Below are positions 11,440 through 20,195 of a DNA stretch of 64,000 nucleotides, in pieces (position 1 is the stretch's first letter; each line of letters begins with the position of its first letter). Source of the stretch: Pararge aegeria (Eukaryota > Arthropoda > Insecta > Lepidoptera > Nymphalidae); assembly GCF_905163445.1 (NCBI RefSeq), contig NC_053184.1:4278001-4342000 (forward strand), in the 5' to 3' direction. Under the pieces are notes generated by a model that was not told where the DNA came from, did not search any database, and worked only from the letters and a program-made list of their open reading frames with translations. Made by a program: the position numbers and the translations under genes.

Positions 11440-11720
11440 ATGTTTTAGTAGTATTTGAGGTTCTTGTGACAGAGCTACTAAGACTACAGAAGTACTATCA
11501 CCAGAAGACAGAAGTCTGTCACTAAGCAGCATTGTTGTAATAATGTGTTCCGGTCTGAAGAGCTTGGTTTAATTGCAGGCTTAACAAGTTAACACCTACG
11601 CCTCAGATTGATGGACAGCGCGGCATGCTGTAAAACGTGTTTCTTGTATGCCCTGCGAAGTGTTGCTCTGTTTTTAGGTGGCGGTTGACGTACCATCTAC
11701 TTCAACGAAAAAAAAAAAAA
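11440..11720 (+). repeat. Dispersed repeat F
   Basis: Shared order with copies at 36.34, 51.13 and 59.66 kb: TAGTAGTATTTGAGGTTCTT, then GTGACAGAGCT, AAGCAGCATTGTTGTAAT, GTGTTCCGGTCTGAAGAGC, GCCTCAGATTGATGGACAG and ATGCCCTGCGAAGTGTTGCT. It ends near an A-run. The type is unknown and no coding frame persists across copies. Confidence 0.65.
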
Positions 11721-12159
11721 CTAATAAACATTATATACATTTATTATTTATACTTACATAAAATAAACCACAAATTCGAAACGTAATTTTATTTACTCTT
11801 AAGCCAAGAATAAGGTAGGTAGAGTAAGGTCTTAAGAGAAAGGAGTCTGTTCTCTGCAGTGGGATATTATTAACTGAGAAGAAGAAAACAATAACTGAGT
11901 TTGCACTTTTACCAAAATTAGTTTCATTTATTATTGTTTAATGTTTCATGAACATCAGTATGAGGCTCAGTTGCGACAACCAACAAAAATTTAACCAACT
12001 TTCTACCAAAGAAGAATTTTAAGTCTGTAAAGTCGTGCTTAACTTACTTAGGATTCGATGGAGACTAATGGAAAACAACACCAAAACTCACTTTCCATAT
12101 AAATTCAACGATCAACGGCAATGATCGCCTGCAAATAGTATGTAGCTTCAGCATCATGC
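11721..12159. other. Unassigned stretch with a possible LINE tail scrap
   Basis: Positions 11840-11885 (GTCTGTTCTCTGCAGTGGGATATT then GAAGAAGAA) resemble the ends of RTE-like LINEs, where a CCAGCAGTGGG motif precedes a GAA or GAT tail. Too short to be sure. Confidence 0.35.
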
Positions 12160-12285
12160 AACCCTCCCACCAGACTAGACCAGAGAAAATACGGAGATTA
12201 TTAATTGCCAAATCAGGGGATCTAAAACGGGTCCTATCACTTATAAGGACACAGCGATCACAATTACCCCGGGGAGGTTAACTTA
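12160..12285 (-). mobile_element. SINE family C, partial copy
   Basis: CCCTCCCACCAGACTAGACC and AGAGAAAATACGGAG are the conserved linker. A degraded reverse-complemented tRNA head follows (CACTTATAAGGACACAGCG, then GGGGAGGTTAAC). The upstream CTAAATCGCTTAGCGGCACG block is missing here. Confidence 0.55.
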
Positions 12286-12714
12286 GTTACTATTTTAACT
12301 CCTATGATGCAAAGTTGTAATAAAAGGGAAATTCAATAGGGACCTAGAACTGTAACACGAAACTAGCTCGTACAGCGACTTCCATTTTGGTTGCTTTTGA
12401 CCGATATCCTGCCATACATCGCTTTTGATTACACAGAGTTCCTTCTTTGCTTCGTTCCATCTGATAGACTGAATTTTCACTCTAAATTCCGTGTAAAGCA
12501 GAATTTGAAACAGCGTATGGTTTATGGTAGATTATCACGATGCATGATAATACGAGCAATGGTGCCAGTGGCGACCCTGGGGCATCGCTAGCGGTGCATT
12601 ATGATAATTCGACGATAGATCCTCCAATATTTTGATAACGCTTGCCGCAATGACCTAACCTCAAAAACTTACTAGGGATGTCCCTTGTAATGAGATTATT
12701 CCATTCTTTCCCCT
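12286..12714. other. Unassigned stretch
   Basis: Small GC-richer island near 12555-12600 (GTGGCGACCCTGGGGCATCG). No gene motif. Confidence 0.35.
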
Positions 12715-12882
12715 GATCTGTTCCCTCAGGGGGGAAAATAGGATAAAAAGTTCTGCCCCCCTGTTCTCTACGAGGGGACATATCAAATTAATAAATACCG
12801 ACCTTGCCCCGCTATTTTCTTAGGGGGACAGATTGGAATAAAAAGTTTATATTTATCTATCTACCACAAGGGGACAGATCGT
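12715..12882. repeat. Decayed short tandem blocks with GGGGACA motif
   Basis: Four blocks carry a CTGTTCCCTCAGGGGGG, TACGAGGGGACA, TTAGGGGGACA or CACAAGGGGACA core. AATAAAAAGTT or ATAAAAAGTTC recurs between some of them. Spacing is irregular, about 40-60 bp. Confidence 0.45.
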
Positions 12883-13038
12883 ACCGTATCGTATCTCTTT
12901 CCAGTCTATCCTTCTGTTATGAACCACTGAATGGCACCTATATACTACTAACGACTAATTTCGTTAAGGATCATAAGTTTTTTTCTAATTTGTGATGGCA
13001 GTGAATTATGTGACTTAATGACATGACTTAACACGATC

Positions 13039-13300
13039 GGCCGATTGACGCAGTGGACAGCGACCCGGCCTTCTGAGTCTAAGGTCGTGGGTCCGATTCC
13101 CACAACGAGAAAATGTTTGTGTAATTAACATGACTCAATGTTTGGGTGTTTCTATGTATATTATAAGTATTTATGTATATTATTCATTAAAAAATATTCA
13201 TTACTCAACAAAAAGTACCCGTAACACAAGCTTCGCTTACTTTGGGGCTAGATGGCGATGTGTGTATTGTCGTAGTATATCTATTATTATTTATTAAATA
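13039..13300 (+). mobile_element. SINE family 1, diverged full-length copy
   Basis: The head is CGGCCGATTGACGCAGTGGA with a slightly altered B box (GGTCCGATTCCC). The body is complete to GGGGCTAGATGGCGATGTGT and GTCGTAGTATATC, with a short deletion around the TTTTCAGTGTC motif. Confidence 0.88.
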
Positions 13301-13784
13301 TAATGAATAAATAAATAAAATATCATATTTAACTCATGTGTATGTCTTCAGCAATTCTGCAGGAATAATACAGCTTCTGCAGCCATGCTCAGTGAAAATG
13401 CACCCTAACAAATATTTGAACAGCAGCTTATGATAAATGTCCATATTGGCCGTATATTGCAGAGTGACGTCATTGCCACGTCATCTATGGTGATATAACT
13501 CGATTGAACTCTACAAAGGACCGAAATTCAATTTACGCTATCACCACATGTGTGAGGTCAGAAATAATAAAGATACTTTTTGCGAATATTCAAGTGTACT
13601 TTACAGGGATCGGATCCTTTTGATATCGGACGATGTTAATATTTTTTTACGTTCCTTTGTGATTTGCCGGTTATAAAAGGGTACTTTCAAAGGGGGTAAT
13701 AGGAAACCACCCACAAAAAGTGTCACTAATAGTCGATTTAATAAAATATTAGTATTTCCAAACGCATTTATTACACAGTTGATG
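13301..13784. other. Unassigned stretch
   Basis: No supported feature. A TGACGTCATTGCCACGTCA segment (13465-13484) contains two overlapping ACGTCA motifs of CRE type. I attach no function to it. Confidence 0.35.
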
Positions 13785-13842
13785 AATTTCTTAATGACAA
13801 GATAGCTTGGAAGCAGTTAGCTCCGCTCTTATCTGCTACAAG
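13785..13842 (+). mobile_element. LINE-tail repeat B, left part, split by the hAT element
   Basis: AGCTTGGAAGCAGTTAGC and TCCGCTCTTATCTGCTACAAG match the start of repeat B copies at 35.53 and 52.05 kb (TTGGAAGCAAGCCGCTCCGC). The repeat stops at the target duplication of the hAT element and resumes at 15249. Confidence 0.75.
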
Positions 13843-13868
13843 TAGTGTTGCCCAAATGCAAGAACAAG

Positions 13869-14000
13869 ACGAGACTTAGCCAGTCTTTGTCTTGGTCTTG
13901 CGCCAATACACCTGGTCTTGGTCTTGGTCTTGGTCTTGCGCTCCCAGTCTTGGTCTTGGTCTTGGTCTTGCAGCAAGAGTCTTGCAAGTCTTGCAATTAC
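13869..14000. repeat. Left subterminal GTCTTG hexamer array of the hAT element
   Basis: Runs of GTCTTG in tandem (for example GTCTTGGTCTTGGTCTTG), preceded by the opposite orientation (CAAGAACAAGAC) next to the terminus. Subterminal short repeats bind transposase in several hAT elements. That role here is inference. Confidence 0.85.
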
Positions 14001-14419
14001 CTATTAGTCTATTACTATTTATTAAAGTTTACTTTAAATCTTAGAAAAACGTATTAGAATTGGAACATTGTGAGCTTGAATTAACATAGCCATAGTAAAG
14101 ATCAAGCAGATTAATAAATAACTGAAGATTTGATAAGAAATTCGAAAAATCAACTGACCTATATGTCGTTTTCCATGGAAGTAACTGTTTCTTAATAAAC
14201 ATTTATGATTTATAAGCTTACATTTGCTAAAACATGTAAAAAACAAATTAATTACAATAACTTGACTGTATTTTAAAGAACAATACTTATCTGTCTAGAA
14301 AGAGATAGAACCCTCAACTTATAAGAAATTTAATAAAAGAGTTTTACGATTTATCATTTATTTGAATAAAAAATAAAATACAACACAAATCAACAGCTTT
14401 ATCATTAGGTTATGATACT

Positions 14420-14643
14420 TTATATCAATTCTTTTGACCAAGAATTAATACAAAGTAACCATCTGGCTGACTCATCACTTAACCTATTTCTATGTTTTCT
14501 AATTACTAATGATGCTTTAGAAAATAACCTCTCAGCAGGTACTGAAGTTGCAGGTATTGAGAGAAAATCACGGGCCATTTTCGATAAAATCGGATACTCT
14601 GTCTCATGCGTCCTCCACCAATCTAAAATCACCAATCTGAAAC
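14420..14643 (-). pseudogene. hAT transposase remnant (C-terminal dimerisation domain)
   Basis: About 74 residues are readable after a stop codon. A WW pair precedes TEYPILSKMARDFLSIPA, then SVPAERLFSKA, and then a RKHRNRLSDESARWLL segment. This order (tyrosine-proline, an ARDFL-like helix, an S-x-P-x-E-R-x-F-S motif and an R-N-R-L segment) is the signature of the hAT C-terminal domain, seen also in domesticated BED zinc-finger proteins. No BED finger or RNase H-like catalytic core remains. The frame closes on a stop near 14420, about where a full protein would end. It lies inside the hAT element and is read opposite to the host LINE tail. Confidence 0.9.
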
Positions 14644-15084
14644 TTATTTATTCTTTGGAACACCTGTAGGTACTCTTAAAATTCGAAATTATTTTGCATG
14701 AATAGTGTCAAATGTTATGATTTCGGCGCGGCGGCAACGATTGTTTTAGATTTCAAAAGAAGCCGCCGGCGCGTGTATCATAACCATGTACTTCCGAAAA
14801 GCGGCAAATTTCTTTGAGAAGTAAGTACAAAACCTTTGATGCCGCATTATCAAAGTGCCGATGGTTAAAACATAACTATGCATGCACTCAGTTTGATTTT
14901 AATAGATATTTTTTTATTCGCTATGTTTATGGTATTAGTCGTAATGCGCATAGGTCCAGTTTTTCATATTCTTTGATATAGTTTTTTGCGTCTCATAGAA
15001 TTCCTAAGCGTACCTACCTACCTATACACCGAACTGTTACACCTAACTACTCCGTGAAATAGCGCTAAGTCCTAGCTGCAAGAC

Positions 15085-15233
15085 GCAAGAGTCTTGCAGG
15101 CTATGTCTTGTTCTTGCTCAAGTCTTGCACGGTCAGTCTTGGTCTTGGTCTTGCTAAAAATACGCGGTCTTGTTCTTGGTCTTGGTCTTGCAAAAACGCA
15201 AGAACAAGACCAAGACTGCAAGACCAAGACTGA
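15085..15233. repeat. Right subterminal GTCTTG hexamer array of the hAT element
   Basis: GTCTTG runs (GTCTTGGTCTTGGTCTTG near 15136, again near 15170) switch to CAAGAC orientation close to the terminus (CAAGAACAAGACCAAGAC). The array mirrors the left one but is not a simple inverted copy. Confidence 0.85.
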
Positions 15234-15248
15234 ATTTGGGCAACACTA

Positions 15249-15436
15249 GCTACAAGATAGAAAAATGAATTTTGATACTGGAAAAGAGCAACTATTGAGT
15301 TTCTTACCGGCTTTTCTTGGTATCTGCTTTCAGAACCGGTGGAAGAGTTACAACAAATATACCTTCTTTACGTTTTAAAAATTCTGGAAAAGTAGGCCCA
15401 ATGGAATAATTGAATTTGGAAATTAATTTTTGAATT
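15249..15436 (+). mobile_element. LINE-tail repeat B, right part
   Basis: It resumes at the second GCTACAAG and contains GAGTTTCTTACCGGC, then GCTTTCAGAACCGGTGG and a tail ending TTTTTGAATTTGAATG. Together with 13785-13842 it makes one copy. Confidence 0.75.
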
Positions 15437-15597
15437 TGAATGTAGGTTTATCTTTCAGCTTTCGTATAAAAGTAACCTAAAAACAAATATTGACAATTGA
15501 TGTTTGATGGTATAAGATCACATTTTCACGTGTGTGAGTATGCGTATGTCATATACTCGTACAAACGATAATCACATAACAGTTTTAAAATAATAAC

Positions 15598-15832
15598 ACA
15601 AGAGTCCCGTTAGACCATTTAATTTGCCCCGGTTTAAATTTATGCAATGTCTATCTCGACCATACGAAATTTTGTCAAGATCGGTTTTTCGGCTAGTCAT
15701 TTAAAGTTAACAATATACTTCCGTACTTTTAACTAGCGCTTTGCCAAAAATGGAATCGATTGTTGCTCAGTTCGGGCGTGAATAAAGGCCAAGAAACAAA
15801 TACACTTTCGCATTTATAATATTAGTTCGGAT
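15598..15832 (+). repeat. Dispersed repeat I, 3' part
   Basis: Contains a TTTTGTCAAGATCGGTTTTT block and ends CTTTCGCATTTATAATATTA, matching the ends of other repeat I copies. The GC-rich start is missing. Confidence 0.5.
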
Positions 15833-16713
15833 ATCTAAATCTAATAAAAAATAATATGATTATGAGTATAAAATGTTCCCGCTTATATTTGTATGAAATT
15901 TCAGTTTCCAATGAAACCGAAATATTTTCTTAATAAAAAGTAAAACTGTAAAATAAAATGTTAGTGTGAGCAACGATATTGTTTCAAATACAATTTACAC
16001 TTCAAAACATTTGTTTATTTGCCATTTATTTTGATGCGTTTTTCGCTTTTGCGAACAAGATGTTACGAGGCAGAGATAATAACGAAATGAACGGAATATT
16101 ACGCCGCGGAACAGAAATAGTAACTGTGGTTGAATGAAAATGATTATTGCCAATGCTCCGGTTTAACAACGCCTTCGTATAAAGATCGTTCTGGAATTCA
16201 GGCCGAATATTTTTTGTAACAGAGATCTTTTATAATATAATATGGCAGCTGCGCTAACTATACAATACAACGTAAGAAGATTATTTTGTACGAGAAACAT
16301 GATTTCAGGATTTATAAATAATGTATTTACCTTTATAATGTCTTTATTAAAAAATGTCGAAACAACTACATATTTCAATTTTGTGCTGTTACAATAAAAG
16401 CTGATTCGTTGTTACCATGTTAAAATACGAATCTCGAGGAGGATATTTCTCGCTAGGTTCATTTCTCGGGTCGTCCCAAAAATGTGTTACTACATGTTAA
16501 CCATCTCACGAAGTAGTAAGTTACCATTCGAAGATGCCGTCGTGTATAGCGGGCTAAACTGTTATGGCGGTATGGCGATTATTTCGAACCCGTACCCCTA
16601 ATAAGTTTCAACGTAACATCGTCTTCCATGGTGGATGGTAACTAGCGTGGATAGTCGCATCAACCAACAAAGACGTGCTAAGCGTTTTACGATCTGGTAC
16701 AATACCGCGTAAA
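15833..16713. other. Unassigned stretch left of the RNase H LINE
   Basis: No gene. The last part (16500-16713) is GC-richer, and its final bases supply the first 17 codons of the fused open frame that runs into the LINE. Confidence 0.4.
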
Positions 16714-16726
16714 AACCGATTAGGTT
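16714..16726 (+). repeat. Target site duplication, left copy
   Basis: AACCGATTAGGTT, repeated exactly at 17518-17530 on the other side of the LINE. Confidence 0.85.
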
Positions 16727-17421
16727 TAACAACAGCAGTCATAGCCATGCTAAACCGAAAAGTAAAAGGCTTCAGCATCAACATAAACAGCGACAGTCAA
16801 GCTGTACTAAAAGCCTTAACAAAACACACAACAACATCAAAACTCATACTTGACTGTCACAAGGCCCTACAAGCCCTATCAAAATCCAACAGAGTAACCC
16901 TAAAATGGATACGAGGTCACAACGGAAACAGAGGAAATGACGCAGCCGACGAATTAGCGCGGCAGGCAGCATCACTAAGGGTAGCTGGACCAGAACCCAT
17001 TATACCCATACCCTTCACTGAATACAAAACATGGCTCCACAAACAGACGCAAGCATCACACTCGGTGCTATGGTCTAAAACAAAAGAGTGCAAACACACG
17101 AAGGAGGCCGTACCAGTTCTCAACCCACGACTAGCAACAAAATTACTGCAACTGAATCGATCTAAACTAAGGACAGTTGTAGGTATGATAACAGGGCACT
17201 GCCCACTAAACAAACACCTTTCCATTTTAGGTATAACTGACAGCCCTCTCTGCAGAGCATGCATGGAGACGAAGGAAACACCGATACACGTAATGCTCCA
17301 ATGCAACGGAGTAGCAGAACAACGCGCAGCACACCTTGGCTCCTCAGCAACACTCCATGAAGCACTCGGCGACCTGGGCGGCCTGCTAAGCTTTTGGAGC
17401 GAGCTCGGCTGGCTGGAGTGA
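16727..17421 (+). pseudogene. LINE ORF2 C-terminus: RNase H and CCHC zinc motif
   Basis: The frame is open for 231 codons inside the LINE (plus 17 upstream codons from target DNA, starting at a GTG, so no true start exists). It begins inside an RNase H domain. NSDSQAVLKAL supplies one catalytic Asp, and WIRGHNGNRGNDAADELAR supplies the late His and Asp. The first catalytic Asp and the Glu are lost by truncation. A CPLNKHLSILGITDSPLC segment and a C-x2-C-x8-H-x4-C zinc motif follow, as at the end of many LINE ORF2 proteins. The end SFWSELGWLE and a TGA close it. The C-terminal frame is intact, so the insertion is fairly young. In life the domain would degrade RNA in the RNA-DNA hybrid. Confidence 0.9.
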
Positions 17422-17517
17422 TCCAGCGGGGAGCCGCATCAGTGGCCATACGTACAACGGACGGTCCCAGACCAACCAAGTGCGGAAAAGGCCCAGGAAC
17501 AGAAGAAGAAGAAGAAG
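16727..17517 (+). mobile_element. 5'-truncated non-LTR retrotransposon (LINE) with RNase H
   Basis: The insertion is bounded by 13-bp duplications (16714-16726 and 17518-17530) and ends in (GAA)n. These are marks of target-primed reverse transcription with a simple-repeat tail. Only the last ~790 bp of the element were copied. Endonuclease and reverse transcriptase are absent. Of the clades with a C-terminal RNase H (I, R1, LOA and relatives), I cannot choose one. Confidence 0.92.
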
Positions 17518-17530
17518 AACCGATTAGGTT
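17518..17530 (+). repeat. Target site duplication, right copy
   Basis: AACCGATTAGGTT directly after the GAA tail. Confidence 0.85.
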
Positions 17531-18811
17531 AACTCCATTAGTTTGTAGGCCAATTAATATATTATAAAGTCCGCAAACCTATAGAGCTGCGTACTGAGTT
17601 AGAGAAAATTTACCATCCCATTAACTAGGTATTTAAATAAATTTTTAGGTCAAAAAAACCAAAAAACTTTTGGTATACAAAACCAAACAAATTTCTACCT
17701 TTTAGTTTATTTTATTCATAAAAGCGTATTTTTAGTTTTTTTTAAAGTACTATTTTTATTAAAGCACAATTTATCGCTTAACCATTTACCATCAAATTTG
17801 TTTATGTTAAAAAAATCTGCTAAAGATAATGGTTGGAAATTAAAATTAACATCATTCCTGCCTTATCGACTATAGGTGAAACTTATATACAAAAATCTTA
17901 TATTGCAAATGGAAAAAACAAATAATCTCATCAAATTAGTGTATTGTCATCGGTTCTCGATATATCTACAAAGTGTTAACGAAATCAGAAAGTTTGAAGA
18001 TGGTCAAAATCAAGTCCAAAGGAGTCGGTTACAAACATACATACAGGTGAAGATTATATAAAGCGTGTAAAAAAAAACATCACAGGACTCCTGACAGATG
18101 TGAAATTGTATCGCTATCCACATTTTCCAACTAGATGGCGCCACAAAGCTCCTACATCGCGCTAGCGATGTGTTCACAAATAATGACAATATATACAACT
18201 TCCAAAAATGATGGTTGAACCTGGGTCCCCGAGCACAAACACCCACTCGGTGGTGTTCCTGTTGTTACGGTCAATACATAACCTTAGCTCCCGTGCAAAA
18301 CATCAAAACTACTTGCACTGAATTTATTCATAAAGGTTTATAATGTTGTATTTTCGGATAGGAAGCTCGATTTTAGCATTAGATGTATCACATCAAAATA
18401 GTTCAAAGTTCGTAGAACTTACTTTGTTTCCTGGGAATTAAAACACAAATCATTCTATGTTTGCTCTAATTGTGGTTAAGCGCAAACCTGGTATTACTAA
18501 AAGTACATACAATACAGGTCAATAGGATATTGACTCTATCCTAGGTATCCATTATCATGTTTGCTTCTTCCGTTGAGATAAGGTCTGTTTTCATTTGGCT
18601 TAGGAAGTCTTACAAAAGCGCATCTGGCTTATCGGCTTCCGTCAGAGATTTACAGAGATTATCCATCGCGTACACCGATGAAAACTTATATTGCAGTACC
18701 CTAATTCATTCTACGGATTTGTACGCATTTACTTAATTATCTTTTGTAGGAAATAATAAATTATCCATGGAATATCGATGGTGCTATAATTATATACAAT
18801 CATCGTTATTA
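17531..18811. other. AT-rich stretch, nothing firm
   Basis: No gene. Around 18130 there is AACTAGATGGCGCCAC, a motif that also occurs in altered form at 44.43 kb. On the minus strand at 18205-18245 a GGTTCAACC box-B-like piece is too isolated to call. Confidence 0.4.
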
Positions 18812-18915
18812 ATCCATTACGGGCCCACTACAGTCAAAAGGGTTTAGGCCATAGTCCAACACGCTGGCCAAGTACGGATCAGTTGATTTCATTGAAAATA
18901 GGTGAACTCTCAGTA
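18812..18915 (-). mobile_element. SINE family 2, 3' fragment
   Basis: Read on the plus strand it gives CATTACGGGCCCACTACAG, then GGTTTAGGCCATAGTCCA and ACACGCTGGCCAAGTACGGA. This is the reversed 3' end of the family. Confidence 0.65.
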
Positions 18916-18971
18916 GTGCAAGATCCATTAAACGTTAAAATATCATTGCATTTCAGATTATATGTATTTTT

Positions 18972-19375
18972 AACTAGCGTACCCAGCACGCTTCGCCGGG
19001 CTAGATTTTGCTTTATTTTATTTAAACAATAATTACATTTAAAATTTTTAATTTAAGTCTCATAATATATTAAATCGTTTATTTCTCTCCGTATTCATTT
19101 TCTTCTATTCATTATCTTCTCGAGCGAGTGAAGATCATTATCTACACCCATGTACACCCAACAATAGAATATCATTATAGTAAATAAAAGCTGTATTTCA
19201 CCGTTTGACAGTTCAAAAATAGGAGTGCTCCGATCGTCACCAAACTTTACAGGATTGCTTGCCAGGTCAATCCGGAGATTCTCTGAAAGTTTCATTGAAA
19301 TCGATTTAGCCGTTTCGGAGCCTATACGAAACATACCCACACACTTTCTCTTTTATATATATAGATTTCCAAGTT
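18972..19375 (+). repeat. Dispersed repeat (ACTAGCGTACCCAGCACG type)
   Basis: GC-rich start ACTAGCGTACCCAGCACGC with TTCGCCGGGCTAG, AT-rich middle, then a 3' block with ATTGAAATCGATTTAGCCG, TTTCGGAGCCTATACG and a TATATATATAGATTT end. It has the same general plan as repeat I (GC-rich ACTAGC start, a 3' block, an AT tail) but a different sequence. Confidence 0.55.
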
Positions 19376-19530
19376 GTGAAGTGGCAATATGCGGGGCAAG
19401 AAGCACGAAGGACAGGTGAATTGATGACCTTGCAACATCTCTGCGGAAAGTAAAAGATAATGGTATTTTTTTTTAAATATTGAATGGAAGTAAAAACTGC
19501 TTTGCACTTTTCACTAGTTCATAATATATA

Positions 19531-20195
19531 TGGGCGCAAATCGCCACCTGTCGGCAATAATTGGCGACTATTGATATTTACGTTTTAGTTTATCGTTAAA
19601 GTGAATATTTTATTATAAAAATATCTGAAATATATCAGATTTAAATTCAAATAGTTATTTGTAAACATGAAACCGCTACTTATTAGGGCCTGATATTTAA
19701 TAGACACTGTTTTGACTGTTTGAATGTTTTAAAGATGTTTGATGTTCCATTTATTGTTAAACTACTTTATTTACTGTGAAAATGTTCAAATTAATATCTT
19801 ATAGAATTAATATCATTATTCTGTATCAAACTTTATTATTTTATGCAATAAGTCTTTCTTTAATTCATTTTAAATCTGGCCTGCAGCGCCATCTTTAGAC
19901 TGACTAATGTTTGTTGCAATTAAATGAACAAATCTCTGTATTATATAAATGATTAATCATTTTAAGTCATTTAAATTGATTAAACATTTATTATAAATAT
20001 TAAGGAATATTTTAAGGATTATTTTGCAGTACCTAATTTTATTTGTTTGTTTCAAAAGAAGTTGTATTTACTATATCCGTTTTAGCCATTGTAAGGAAAC
20101 TATAAAAGCGTTTAATTTATGTAAATCGGCTCTGTTCTATACTAGCAATTGTGCGAAAATAAACTACGTGATATTTTGTGAGTTATTTTATTATA
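19531..20195 (+). repeat. Long terminal repeat (LTR-like), first copy
   Basis: Begins TGGGCGCAAATCGCC and is repeated without visible change at 24815. A TATA box (TATAAAAG, 20101-20108) and a polyadenylation signal (AATAAA, 20158-20163) lie near its right end in the U3-R-U5 order expected of an LTR. The left edge is set by where homology to the second copy stops (19529). The right edge cannot be set by comparison, because both copies run on into gag. I place it just before the gag ATG. No direct repeat flanking the element is visible. Confidence 0.8.

Larger units (their letters stand above)
13843..15248 (-). mobile_element. hAT-superfamily DNA transposon, complete ends, decayed interior
   Basis: The element is 1406 bp. 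Its terminal inverted repeats are exact over 15 bp (TAGTGTTGCCCAAAT at 13843-13857 and its reverse complement at 15234-15248), and 8-bp target duplications GCTACAAG flank it (13835-13842 and 15249-15256). An 8-bp duplication and a TAGTG-type end are typical of hAT elements. Inside each end is an array of GTCTTG / CAAGAC hexamers (13869-14000 and 15085-15233). On the minus strand, 14420-14643 still encodes the transposase C-terminal dimerisation domain. The rest of a ~600-residue transposase is gone, so it could move only if a relative supplied the enzyme. It sits in repeat B, which is therefore older. Confidence 0.93.

Noticed and set aside
13465..13484. CRE-like regulatory element
   Set aside because: TGACGTCA-type motifs occur by chance and no promoter is nearby.
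16917..17479. Minus-strand ORFs of 105-129 codons
   Set aside because: Antisense shadows of the LINE RNase H frame, with no motif of their own.
18190..18260. Minus-strand tRNA-like head
   Set aside because: A single GGTTCAACC box without a matching A box at the right distance.
19376..19445. RTE LINE scrap (GTGGCAATATGCGGGGCAAG)
   Set aside because: Similarity to the GTGGCAATGGGCGGGGCAC motif is too short and nothing else of the family follows.
20178..20195. Upstream GTG start for gag-pol adding six residues
   Set aside because: A eukaryotic element would use the ATG at 20196; the six extra codons are LTR-like AT-rich sequence.
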